NCBI RefSeq assembly: GCF_030144325.1
Contig: NZ_CP126308.1
Coordinates: 1 to 64,000, forward strand
Direction: 5' to 3'
Origin: Bosea vestrisii
GTDB lineage: Bacteria > Pseudomonadota > Alphaproteobacteria > Rhizobiales > Beijerinckiaceae
DNA: 64,000 nt
The position numbers and the translations under genes are program-made. Of the stretch, positions 42,626-50,719 are shown piece after piece; the stretch's first letter is position 1, and every line of letters begins with the position of its first letter. The notes under the pieces are model-generated. The model ran no database searches, was not told where the DNA came from, and worked only from the letters and a program-made list of their open reading frames with translations.

Positions 42626-42810
42626 ATGTCAATACCGAATTCTAGCAAGGAATGGGTCGTTGGCGACGTTGGCTCGGCTGTCGCCCCGGCATCGGGTTTG
42701 CTAAACGAAGACGTTCGGCGGTCAGATTGTCATGTCGCCAAATGGCTAGGCGGACAGCGACATTGGAAATGGTGCGTCGGCTCCGTCGAGCCAACCAATC
42801 GGAGGACGAC

Positions 42811-43641
42811 GTGGCGAAAGACGATCGCACCAAGGCTTCACCTTCCCCCTCGGTCGACGGGCACCCCTCCGCCGCCTCGGCGCCGCCCTCCCATGGAGGG
42901 ACAGGGGAGAAAGAAAAGCACACGATCTCGACGCGCCTTGTCTCGCGGATGCGGGAAGCGATCTTGCGAGGCGAGCTTGCACCGGGCTCCAAGATCAACC
43001 TGGACAAGGCTCGCAGAACATTCGACGTGAGCCTTAGCCCGATGCGGGAGGCCCTTGCCCGACTGACCTCGGTGGGCCTTGTCGAACTTCACGATAATCG
43101 CGGTTACACGGTCGCACCCGTCTCGTTGTCGAACTTGCGGGAGATCACGCAGCTCCGCGCCGAGTTCGAATGCCTCGCTCTCGACATCGCCATGCAATAC
43201 GGCGACCTCGCGTGGGAAAGTGGGATCACCAGGGCCTTGCACAGGCTGAACCGCATCCATCGCGAGGCGTCCGACACGGCGAGCCTCGAAGCCTGGGAGG
43301 ATGCCCACCGCGACTTCCATCTCACCCTGATCCAAGGGTGCGACATGCCCATCCTGCTGAATTTCTGCACGACGCTGCACAATCTGAACGATCGCTACAG
43401 ACGGATTTTTCTCACCCGCACGGGAGGAGACGCCAACGTCGAGCAGGAGCACAATCAAATCGCTCAAGGCGCCGTTGCCCGCGATCGGGACTATGCGCGC
43501 GACAGGCTGCGCGAGCACATCCTGAGAACCGGACGCAATCTGCAAAATGCGTTGTCCGACGAACGCGCGGGCGCAATCCTCGCTCCTGGCCAAACCTCTC
43601 GCAAGAGCGGACGGTCGGCAGGAGCTAGGTCAAACGCTTAG
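42811..43641 (+). CDS. GntR-family regulator, FCD (VanR-like) subgroup
   Basis: A 276-residue regulator if started at GTG 42811, which has a perfect GGAGG site five bases upstream; in-frame upstream starts (42652, 42742) add unrelated residues. A disordered Pro/Ser-rich head (1-36) is followed by a winged helix (about 38-103, with GELAPGSKINLDKARRTFDVSLSPMREALARLTSVGLVEL) and an FCD sensor (about 110-235), whose metal ligands are in EDAHRDFH and the later EQEHNQ and LREHI. FCD regulators such as VanR release DNA on binding aromatic acids. It sits in the middle of the demethylation locus and probably binds the AATCGATT palindromes. Its end overlaps convergent livF by 12 bases. Confidence 0.85.
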   Translation: MAKDDRTKASPSPSVDGHPSAASAPPSHGGTGEKEKHTISTRLVSRMREAILRGELAPGSKINLDKARRTFDVSLSPMREALARLTSVGLVELHDNRGYTVAPVSLSNLREITQLRAEFECLALDIAMQYGDLAWESGITRALHRLNRIHREASDTASLEAWEDAHRDFHLTLIQGCDMPILLNFCTTLHNLNDRYRRIFLTRTGGDANVEQEHNQIAQGAVARDRDYARDRLREHILRTGRNLQNALSDERAGAILAPGQTSRKSGRSAGARSNA

Positions 43642-44343
43642 GTAGCGGCCCTTCAGAGAGGGCTCGGCCAGGAACGCCTGCGACGGCCCCGACCATACAG
43701 TACGCCCCTTCTCGATGATGTGATGCCGGTCCCCGACTTCCATCATCTGCCGCAGGTTGCGGTCGATGACGAGGATCGAAAGACCTTCTGACTTCAGTTG
43801 GCGCAACGCGCTCCAGATGACGTCGCGCACGATCGGGGCCAATCCTTCCGTCGCCTCGTCGAGGATCAGCAGATCCGGATTGATCATGAGCGCGCGGCCG
43901 ACGGCGAGCATCTGCTGCTCGCCGCCGGAAAGCTGCGAGCCCCAGTTGCCGAGCCGCTCCCCAAGGCGGGGAAACAGCGCGAGCACGCGCTCGAGCGTCC
44001 AGGGATCGGGCCGACCGGAACGGTTGGCCGCCGCCGCCACGAGGTTCTCCCGAACCGTCAGGTTGGGAAAGATGCGGCGGCCTTCGGGAACGAGCCCGAT
44101 GCCCATCCGCCCTAGGAGGTGCGAGGGCGTCGACCGAATAGACCGCCCCTTGAAGATGATATCCCCGCCCAAGGTCGGAAGCTGGCCGGTGACCGCGCGC
44201 ACGGTCGTCGTCTTGCCCATGCCGTTGCGGCCCAGTAGTCCCACCATCTCGCCCGGGCCCACCGTCAGGGAGACATCGAACAGGATCCGGGACTGTCCGT
44301 AGGAAGCCTGCACCGCCTCGAGCCGCAGCAAACTTTCGGTCAT
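43630..44343 (-). CDS. livF: Branched-chain-type ABC importer ATPase LivF-like
   Basis: A 237-residue ATPase. It has Walker A GRNGMGKTT, signature LSGGEQQM, Walker B LLILDEATEGLAP and the LivF-type RMGIGLVPEGRRIFPNLTV. It overlaps livG by four bases and is the last gene of the livK-pobA-livHM-livG-livF operon. Liv-type systems with aromatic catabolic genes usually import aromatic acids rather than branched-chain amino acids. Confidence 0.92.
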   Translation of the reverse strand: MTESLLRLEAVQASYGQSRILFDVSLTVGPGEMVGLLGRNGMGKTTTVRAVTGQLPTLGGDIIFKGRSIRSTPSHLLGRMGIGLVPEGRRIFPNLTVRENLVAAAANRSGRPDPWTLERVLALFPRLGERLGNWGSQLSGGEQQMLAVGRALMINPDLLILDEATEGLAPIVRDVIWSALRQLKSEGLSILVIDRNLRQMMEVGDRHHIIEKGRTVWSGPSQAFLAEPSLKGRYLSV

Positions 44344-45101
44344 GCGGCGTCTTCCTGTTCATGCCCCAGATAGGCTTCCCGCACGCTGGCGTTCGATCTG
44401 ATTTCCTGGGGTGTGCCGGAGGCTACGAGGCGTCCGCCGACGAGGACGCTCACTGTGTCGGCCAGGTTGAAGACGGCGTCCATGTCGTGTTCCACGAGGA
44501 CGATCGTGTAGTCGGCCCGCACGGAGCCGAGGAGGTCGATCATACGCTCGGCCTCCGCCGGTCCCATGCCAGCCATAGGCTCGTCGAGCAGCAGGACGCG
44601 CGGCTGCATCGCCAGGGCGATCGCCAGCTCCAGCTGCCTGCGCTGGCCATGCGACAACACCCCGGCGGGGACATCTCCGAAATCGGCAAGACCGGTTCGA
44701 TCCAGCACGGATCGCGTGGCGTCCGCCAGCGCCCGCACGCGTCGCGGCGCCTGCCAAAAGCGAAAACCATGTCCTTCCCTGATTTGAGCCGCGACGACGA
44801 CGTTGTCGAAAACCGAGTAATCGTCGCAGACGCTCGTGATCTGGAAGGACCGCAGGATGCCCAATCGGGCCCTCCCGCCCAGGTCGGCCGACGTAACGTC
44901 GCGCCCCTCGAAGTGGATACGCCCCGCCGTCGGCCTCAACTCGCCGGAAAGCTGCGACAGCAAGGTCGTCTTGCCGGCGCCGTTGGGCCCGATCAGCGCA
45001 TGACAGGTGAGCTCTCGTATCGCCAGCGTCACGTCGTCGGTTGCGATGAGGCCGCCGAACCGCTTGGTCAGTCCCCTTGCCTCCAGGATGGTCGCCGTCA
45101 T
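44340..45101 (-). CDS. livG: Branched-chain-type ABC importer ATPase LivG-like
   Basis: A 253-residue ATPase with Walker A GPNGAGKTT, a signature-like LSHGQRRQLELAIAL (LivG type), Walker B VLLLDEPMAGMGPAE and the switch His in VLVEHDMDAVF. The ATG at 45101 overlaps the livHM stop (ATGA), and the stop overlaps livF in the same way, so translation of the three is coupled. Confidence 0.92.
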   Translation of the reverse strand: MTATILEARGLTKRFGGLIATDDVTLAIRELTCHALIGPNGAGKTTLLSQLSGELRPTAGRIHFEGRDVTSADLGGRARLGILRSFQITSVCDDYSVFDNVVVAAQIREGHGFRFWQAPRRVRALADATRSVLDRTGLADFGDVPAGVLSHGQRRQLELAIALAMQPRVLLLDEPMAGMGPAEAERMIDLLGSVRADYTIVLVEHDMDAVFNLADTVSVLVGGRLVASGTPQEIRSNASVREAYLGHEQEDAA

Positions 45102-47017
45102 GTATTGCCACCCCGCCCCAGCGCCAATCCGAAGAGCCCGCGTCGCGCAAGCAGGACGAAGACGATGAGCATCGGGCCGAACACGATCTGCCAATGCTGC
45201 GTCCATTCGCTCAGGGTGAATTCCAGCATCAGATAGGTCGCCGCCCCCACGACGGAGCCAAACAGCGTCCCCAGCCCGCCGAAGATGGCCATGATCAGGA
45301 TGCTGCCCGAGCGGGTCCATGACAGGTCGGCCGGGCTGACCAGCAGCTCGGCGTTGGCCAGCAGCACGCCGGCGACGCCCGCGATCACGCCGGATATCAC
45401 GAAAAGAAGCAGCTTGTAGAGGTAGGTTCTGACGCCAAGCGCTCTCACCCGCCTTTCGTTTTGCCTGCAGGCCTGCACGATCATGCCGAAGCGCGAGTTG
45501 ACCAGACGCCAGCATAGCAGGAGGCACAGCGCCAACAGACCAAGCGCGAGGTAATACAGCGTTGGCCGGTTTCCGAGGTCGATGAGCGGCAGGGTTGAGC
45601 GTTGCGAGATCTGCAGGCCGTCCTCGCCTCCGTATATGCTGGGGGTGCTGGCGAGATAAAACAACATCTGAGCGAAGGCGAGCGTGCTCATGATGAAGTA
45701 GAGACCGCTCGTCCTGAGCGCGATGGCCCCGATCACCAGCGCCATCGCCGCCGCGCTCGCGATCGCCAGCGGCCAGGCGACCAGCGCGTCGTGCGTGCCT
45801 GCCAGCACGATCGGCCCCAACGCCAAGGGCTCGCCGTGGTCGAGGTGCCAGCCGAGGATCGCGACGGCATAGGCGCCCGTACCGACGAATGCGGCATGGC
45901 CGAAGCTGACCAGGCCGCCGAATCCCGCGACGAGATCGAGGCTCAGTACCATCAGCGCGAATATGACGATCCGCAGGAACAGCCTCAGAAGGAATGGGTC
46001 GTCGAGCCAGGTCGAGAGCGTCGGCACGAGCGCGAGCGCGATCATGCACAGTCCCACGACCGACGCTGTCACACGTTGCCGCGACTTGGAGAGCGACCAC
46101 AGGATCGTGACCCGGTTTCCGTTGTCGCGAGCCTCGACCTGCGGCGGAGCCGACGCCGCGAAAAGGCCTTGTGGCCTGACGAACAGAACCCCGGCCATGA
46201 AGATGTAGATTGCGATCGTCGCGATGGCGGACGGCAGGAAAAGGCGGCCGAGCGTGTCGATGAGGCCGATGACGATCGCAGCGTAGAAGGCGCCCTTGAG
46301 GGAGCCGATTCCGCCGACCACGATCACGACGAGCGCCATGATGAGGATGCTCTCTCCCATCCCGACGTTGACGGAGTAGAGCGGCCCCGACATCAGGCCA
46401 GCCAGAGCAGCCAGTGCCGCGCCGAACGCGAATACGAGAGAATAAAGCCACGTGATGTTCACGCCGAGAACCGCGATCATCCCGCGATCCGAGGCGCCGG
46501 CCCTGATGAGCATCCCCAGGCGCGTCCGCATCACGACGAACGACATTCCCGCTGCCACAACGAGCCCTACGCCGATCACGGTCAGGCGAAACAGCGGATA
46601 TTGGAGCCCTGGCAGCAGCGTCACGCTCCCATTGAGCAGTGGCGGGATCGGTGACGCGAGCGGTTGGGGACCGAAAATCAGTCGCATGGACTCGTTGAAG
46701 AGGTAGATGAGTCCGAATGTCACCAGCACCTGATCGAGATGGCTACGCGCATAGAGCCGCCTGGCACAGACATACTCGACAGCCAAGCCTGCAACGGCGG
46801 CGCAAAGACAAGCCGCCACCGCGGCAAAGACGAACGATCCCGTCCAGAGCTGGAACGATACGGCCGCGAAGGCCCCGATCATGTAGAACGAGCCGTGCGC
46901 CAAGTTGACGAAATTCATGATGCCAAGGACCAGGGTCAGGCCCGACGCAATCAGGAACAGCATCACGCCGGACTGGAGGCCGTTGAGCATCTGTTCGATA
47001 AGGAGTGGCAGTGTCAT
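45098..47017 (-). CDS. Fused LivH-LivM permease
   Basis: A 639-residue permease joining a LivH domain (about 1-290; LLIEQMLNGLQSGVMLFLIASGLTLVLGIMNFVNLAHGSFYMIGAF) and a LivM domain (about 315-639; LSLDLVAGFGGLVSFGHAAFVGTGAYAVAIL, RTYLYKLLLFVISGVIAGVAG). The usual systems have two separate subunits. The fusion fixes the heterodimer in one chain. It lies between pobA and livG. Confidence 0.92.
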   Translation of the reverse strand: MTLPLLIEQMLNGLQSGVMLFLIASGLTLVLGIMNFVNLAHGSFYMIGAFAAVSFQLWTGSFVFAAVAACLCAAVAGLAVEYVCARRLYARSHLDQVLVTFGLIYLFNESMRLIFGPQPLASPIPPLLNGSVTLLPGLQYPLFRLTVIGVGLVVAAGMSFVVMRTRLGMLIRAGASDRGMIAVLGVNITWLYSLVFAFGAALAALAGLMSGPLYSVNVGMGESILIMALVVIVVGGIGSLKGAFYAAIVIGLIDTLGRLFLPSAIATIAIYIFMAGVLFVRPQGLFAASAPPQVEARDNGNRVTILWSLSKSRQRVTASVVGLCMIALALVPTLSTWLDDPFLLRLFLRIVIFALMVLSLDLVAGFGGLVSFGHAAFVGTGAYAVAILGWHLDHGEPLALGPIVLAGTHDALVAWPLAIASAAAMALVIGAIALRTSGLYFIMSTLAFAQMLFYLASTPSIYGGEDGLQISQRSTLPLIDLGNRPTLYYLALGLLALCLLLCWRLVNSRFGMIVQACRQNERRVRALGVRTYLYKLLLFVISGVIAGVAGVLLANAELLVSPADLSWTRSGSILIMAIFGGLGTLFGSVVGAATYLMLEFTLSEWTQHWQIVFGPMLIVFVLLARRGLFGLALGRGGNT

Positions 47018-47096
47018 CGATGACGTTTCCTCAGCGTCCCGGGCCGTCGCAGTGACAGCGCCGTGGGCTCCGGCCAGATGGCGCCAGCATGCGCGC

Positions 47097-48263
47097 TCAG
47101 TTCAGCGGAAGCCCCGTGTAGTTTTCCGCGAAGGACAAAGCCGCATGCCGGTTTTCCACGATGTGCCTGAGAGCCGCGAGGTTAAGCGCTTGCTCGAAAG
47201 GACTGTCCGACACATGAAGGGCATGGGTGATCCATGCCGAGAAGCGCTGCACCTGCCAGACGCGACGCAGGCATCTGTCGGAATAGCCGTCGATGCCCGA
47301 TCGGTCGCCATTTCCGAAATACCGCTTCAGCGCGTCGCCTAGCACCGCGACGTCTGCGGCAGCCAGATTGAGCCCCTTTGCTCCGGTCGGCGGCACGATA
47401 TGGGCGGCGTCACCTGCGAGGAACAAGCTGCCATGCCGCATCGGCGCAGCGACGAAACTGCGTAGATGGATGGTCGAGCGCTGGGTGATCGCTCCCTCGC
47501 GTAGAGGCACCGGTTCGCCGTCGCGCAACCTGAGATCGAGCTCCGACCAGACCTGGTCGTCCGACCACGCTTCCGCATCCACATTCATCGGCACCTGAGC
47601 GTAGATGCGACTGACGGTCGGGGAGCGCATCGACATCAGCGTGAAACCGCGTTCGTGTGCCGCGTAGATCAGCTCGTGGCTAGGAGGTGGCGTTTCCACC
47701 ATGAGAGCGAGCCACTTGTAGGGATAGTCCTGCTCCCAGATCCTCAGGTCCCCGGAAGGCAGGGCCTGCCTGCTCGGGCCATGGAAGCCGTCGGCACCGA
47801 CGACGAAACGGCACGCAATGGTTTCGCGTGCACCATTCCGCTCGACCGTGACCGTAGGCGCATCCGAAGCTATGCCGCTCAGCTCGACGACAGGGGTTTC
47901 GAAAAGAATCGGATCGCCGGCGCCTAGCCTCGCGGACACGAGATCGGCGACGAGCTTGTGCTGCGGATAGATCGTGATACCGCGGCCGACCAGTTCCATG
48001 AGATCGAGGCGATGAGTTTGGCCCTCGAAGCGGAGAGCAGTACCCTCGTGGACGATGCCCTCCTTGAGCGCCCCGCCCGCGACGCCGGCCTCGCGCAGGA
48101 TGTCGACGGTCCCGGCCTCGATGACCCCAGCCCTGATCCGGTTCTCGATATAGGCCCGGCTGCGGCTTTCGACGACGATGCTCTCGATGCCGGCACACTT
48201 CAGCAGCTGAGCAAGAAGCAACCCGGCGGGACCGGCGCCGATGATGGCGACTTGTGTCTTCAT
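47097..48263 (-). CDS. pobA: 4-hydroxybenzoate 3-monooxygenase
   Basis: A 388-residue class A flavoprotein that aligns with PobA along its length. It has GAGPAGLLLAQLL (FAD), RIRAGVIE (Arg42/Arg44), VGADGFHGPSRQ and FLAGDAAHIVPPTGAKGLNLAAADV. The substrate-site residues of the Pseudomonas enzyme are present: Tyr200, Ser211, Arg213, Tyr221 and Tyr382; the Gln between Ser and Arg is Met. It should convert 4-hydroxybenzoate to protocatechuate. It lies inside the Liv transporter operon, between livK and livHM, which ties import to hydroxylation. No protocatechuate ring-cleavage gene (pcaGH, ligAB) is in the window. Confidence 0.88.
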   Translation of the reverse strand: MKTQVAIIGAGPAGLLLAQLLKCAGIESIVVESRSRAYIENRIRAGVIEAGTVDILREAGVAGGALKEGIVHEGTALRFEGQTHRLDLMELVGRGITIYPQHKLVADLVSARLGAGDPILFETPVVELSGIASDAPTVTVERNGARETIACRFVVGADGFHGPSRQALPSGDLRIWEQDYPYKWLALMVETPPPSHELIYAAHERGFTLMSMRSPTVSRIYAQVPMNVDAEAWSDDQVWSELDLRLRDGEPVPLREGAITQRSTIHLRSFVAAPMRHGSLFLAGDAAHIVPPTGAKGLNLAAADVAVLGDALKRYFGNGDRSGIDGYSDRCLRRVWQVQRFSAWITHALHVSDSPFEQALNLAALRHIVENRHAALSFAENYTGLPLN

Positions 48264-48360
48264 GTTTTGTCAGTTCCGCGAGCCCGGGTGCCAGCCTGGG
48301 CTCCGGAGGTTTCCATGTCGTTCCGTCGAGGGGCGCCGCCGCGGCCGTTATCGGCGCAGC

Positions 48361-49518
48361 TCAATCCTTGATCGGACATTTCTCGGCCAACTCGTCCTTG
48401 AGGTTGGGCAATGTGGTCCTCACCGCGTAGCTCAATCCCGTGCTCGATCGCTCGATCTTCGTGACGTAGAAGTTCTGGATGGGAAACTGGTTCGAGGCGA
48501 AGCTGAATGCTCCTCGCACGGACGGGAAGGGCGTCGTCTTCATCGCCGCCCGGAGGGCGTTCATCTCGGTCTTGCCGCCGTTGCGTCGCAAGGCGGCATC
48601 AAGCAAGACGGGGAGGTCGTAGGCTTGGGCCGCAAAGGCGCTCGGCGTCCGACCATATGCCTCGCGGAAGGAGGTGACGAAACGCTTGTTTTCAGGATTG
48701 TCGAGCTGTTCGGTCCACAGGCTGACGACGTTGGTCCCTGCAACCTCTGGTCCGACCTGCGTCAACATGATGTGATCAAGCGCCAGATAGGATCCGACCA
48801 CCCGATCCATGGCGTAACCGACCTGGGTGAGCTGCTTCAGAAAGTTCACCCCGACCTGGCTGGGGTAGAAATAATAGAGCCCATCGACGTCCAGGGCTTT
48901 GAGGGAGGTGATCTCCGCGGCGAAGTCCTGCTGGGACGGTGGCGTGTAGATCTCCTTGACGACCGTGCCGGGAAAGGCCTGCTTGAAACCTGCCGCGAGG
49001 TCGCGCGCGCCGGGCGTGTTCCACCCCATCATGGCGATTTTCGAGAATCCGAGCTCCTTCGCCGCCATGCCGGTGGCCCGGCCAATGGTCTGGTTCTCGA
49101 AGCCCAGGACGAAGAAATTGGGACTGCACTTCTCTCCGGCAAAATCGGAAGGTCCGGAGTTGATGCTGACGAGGAGACGCTTGGCATCGCTGACCGGCTT
49201 AGCGGCGGCCAGGAGCATATTCGTGATGATTGGACCCGTGACGAGATCGACGCGCTCCCGTTCGACAAGCCGTTCCGCAGCCTGCCGAGCGACGTCGGGC
49301 TTCTCCTGATCGTCCGCGACGATCACTTTCACGTCGTTGCCGGCGATCTTCCCGCCCAGATTTTTAATGCTGAGGTTGAAGGCGTCGATCATATCGCGGG
49401 CGACAGGCGCCTGAGAGCCGGTCACGCTCGTGACAAAACCGATCTTGAGCTCGGCGGCGGGCGCCAGCGCGGGCAATGACGCCGATGCCAGTGCGAGGAA
49501 CAGGGTCCTGATCTTCAA
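48361..49518 (-). CDS. livK: Branched-chain-type ABC importer periplasmic binding protein (LivK-like)
   Basis: A 385-residue periplasmic binding protein. The signal peptide (KIRTLFLALASASLPALAPAAE) fits a TTG start at 49518 with GGGAGG seven bases upstream; the longer frame from 49578 would put a polar stretch before it. The mature domain begins LKIGFVTSVTGSQAPVARDMIDAFNLSIKNLGG, typical of Leu/Ile/Val- and aromatic-acid-binding proteins. It is the first gene of the operon livK-pobA-livHM-livG-livF. Tandem ATCGAT sites lie about 60-80 bases upstream. Confidence 0.88.
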   Translation of the reverse strand: MKIRTLFLALASASLPALAPAAELKIGFVTSVTGSQAPVARDMIDAFNLSIKNLGGKIAGNDVKVIVADDQEKPDVARQAAERLVERERVDLVTGPIITNMLLAAAKPVSDAKRLLVSINSGPSDFAGEKCSPNFFVLGFENQTIGRATGMAAKELGFSKIAMMGWNTPGARDLAAGFKQAFPGTVVKEIYTPPSQQDFAAEITSLKALDVDGLYYFYPSQVGVNFLKQLTQVGYAMDRVVGSYLALDHIMLTQVGPEVAGTNVVSLWTEQLDNPENKRFVTSFREAYGRTPSAFAAQAYDLPVLLDAALRRNGGKTEMNALRAAMKTTPFPSVRGAFSFASNQFPIQNFYVTKIERSSTGLSYAVRTTLPNLKDELAEKCPIKD

Positions 49519-49577
49519 AGCAACCTCCCTATCGTTATTTTGGGCGAAGCTAGCCACGGACCCGAAACCCGTCAACA

Positions 49578-49598
49578 AAAATCGATGAAATTATCGAT
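49578..49598. promoter_or_regulatory. Tandem ATCGAT operator-like half-sites (livK side)
   Basis: AAATCGATGA at 49579-49588 and TTATCGATA at 49591-49599 are two imperfect copies of the motif, 12 bases centre to centre, in the divergent region between livK (minus) and the MetF-like gene (plus). Confidence 0.45.
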
Positions 49599-49706
49599 AC
49601 CTAATTCGTGATCCGTGGCCAAATGGCCCTTCGCACCATAATATAGCTTGTTATGGCGAGAAATGGTGGCGCTTGCAGCGCACCCGTGAACGGTGTAGAA
49701 CACAAA

Positions 49707-49719
49707 AAAATCGATTATC
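49707..49719. promoter_or_regulatory. AATCGATT operator-like site 5 (metF-ligM side)
   Basis: AAAATCGATTATC, with the full AATCGATT core, about 70 bases upstream of the MetF-like start. With the tandem sites at 49578 it would let one regulator control both divergent operons. Confidence 0.55.
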
Positions 49720-49784
49720 ATGCGCTGCATCCGCAGCGATAACGATCCGGCGTCTCTCGCCGGCATTGATGGCGAGATCTTCGG

Positions 49785-50654
49785 ATGACCGACTCCTATC
49801 TTCAGCCCGCTCGAAGCTACGGCACGCTGGGCAGCCTGATCGAAGGCTTCTCGCTGGAAATGACGGCGCGAGACGCGGACGTGCTCTCCGAGGCCGTCGG
49901 CGACTTGCCGGCCGCCACGCGGATCGCCGTGACCTATCTGCCCGGCGAAGAGATGGCCGCGCGCGTGGCTGCCGCAGCATCGATCCGGAACTATGGCCAC
50001 ATACCCGTCCCGCACATCTCGGCCCGCCGGCTCACCAGCGTCCTGGAGCTGGAGAGTTTCCTGGACCGGCTTTCCATCGAAGCGTCCATTGATCGCGCCT
50101 TCGTCGTCGGCGGGGATCTGCGCGCGCCTGCAGGTCCCTATCCCGATGCGAAGTCCGTGATCGCATCGGGCTTGCTGGCGAAGTACGGCTTGTCGAGAAT
50201 TGGTGTCGCCGGGTATCCCGAGGGGCATCCGTCCATATCGGAGCACGATCTGATGCTCGATTTGCGCACGAAACTCGCGATGTTGCGCGATCTGGGCCAC
50301 GAAGGCGTCGTGAACACCCAATTCTCGTTCGATGCCGGGGCCATCCTGCAGTGGCTCGAAGCGCTCCGAAACGACGGCGTGACGGCCACGGTTCGGGTGG
50401 GCATCCCCGGCCCGACGACAGTGAAATCGCTCTTGCGTTTCGCGGCGCGGTGCGGCGTCGGGGCATCCACTGCGGTGCTGCAGAAATACGGCATATCGCT
50501 GACGAAGCTACTGTCGCCGGTCGGCCCGGATCGACTGCTTGCAGAGCTCGGCGCGCGGCTCAACGCTGAAAGGCACGGCGACGTGAGGTTGCATTTCTAT
50601 CCATTCGGCGGGCTGGCTGGGACTGCACGCTGGGCGAAAACGCTCGTCCGCTGA
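49785..50654 (+). CDS. metF: Methylenetetrahydrofolate reductase-like protein
   Basis: A 289-residue TIM-barrel protein of the MetF family (FSLEMTARDADVLSE start; AVTYLPGEE; NYGHIPVPHISARRL; AFVVGGDLRAPAGPYPDAKSVI; IGVAGYPEGHPSI; FVNTQ-type segment VNTQFSFDAGAILQW; VRVGIPGPTTVKSLLRFAARCGVG). In LigM/DesA demethylation systems a MetF-like enzyme oxidises the 5-methyl-tetrahydrofolate formed by the demethylase to 5,10-methylene-tetrahydrofolate. It lies 65 bases upstream of the LigM-like gene, supporting that direction. It is divergent from typical MetF, so automated naming may be weak. Confidence 0.8.
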   Translation: MTDSYLQPARSYGTLGSLIEGFSLEMTARDADVLSEAVGDLPAATRIAVTYLPGEEMAARVAAAASIRNYGHIPVPHISARRLTSVLELESFLDRLSIEASIDRAFVVGGDLRAPAGPYPDAKSVIASGLLAKYGLSRIGVAGYPEGHPSISEHDLMLDLRTKLAMLRDLGHEGVVNTQFSFDAGAILQWLEALRNDGVTATVRVGIPGPTTVKSLLRFAARCGVGASTAVLQKYGISLTKLLSPVGPDRLLAELGARLNAERHGDVRLHFYPFGGLAGTARWAKTLVR

Positions 50655-50719
50655 CGATACGCCGTGTCCGCCAGCTTTCGTCGAATCAAAGAAACATCGA
50701 ATAAGAGGCAGGAAACGCA

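Noticed and set aside
44340..46451. 703-codon frame that appears to fuse a long N-terminal part to LivG
   Set aside because: The N-terminal 450 codons are the wrong frame of the LivHM gene; LivG starts at 45101 with an ATGA overlap.
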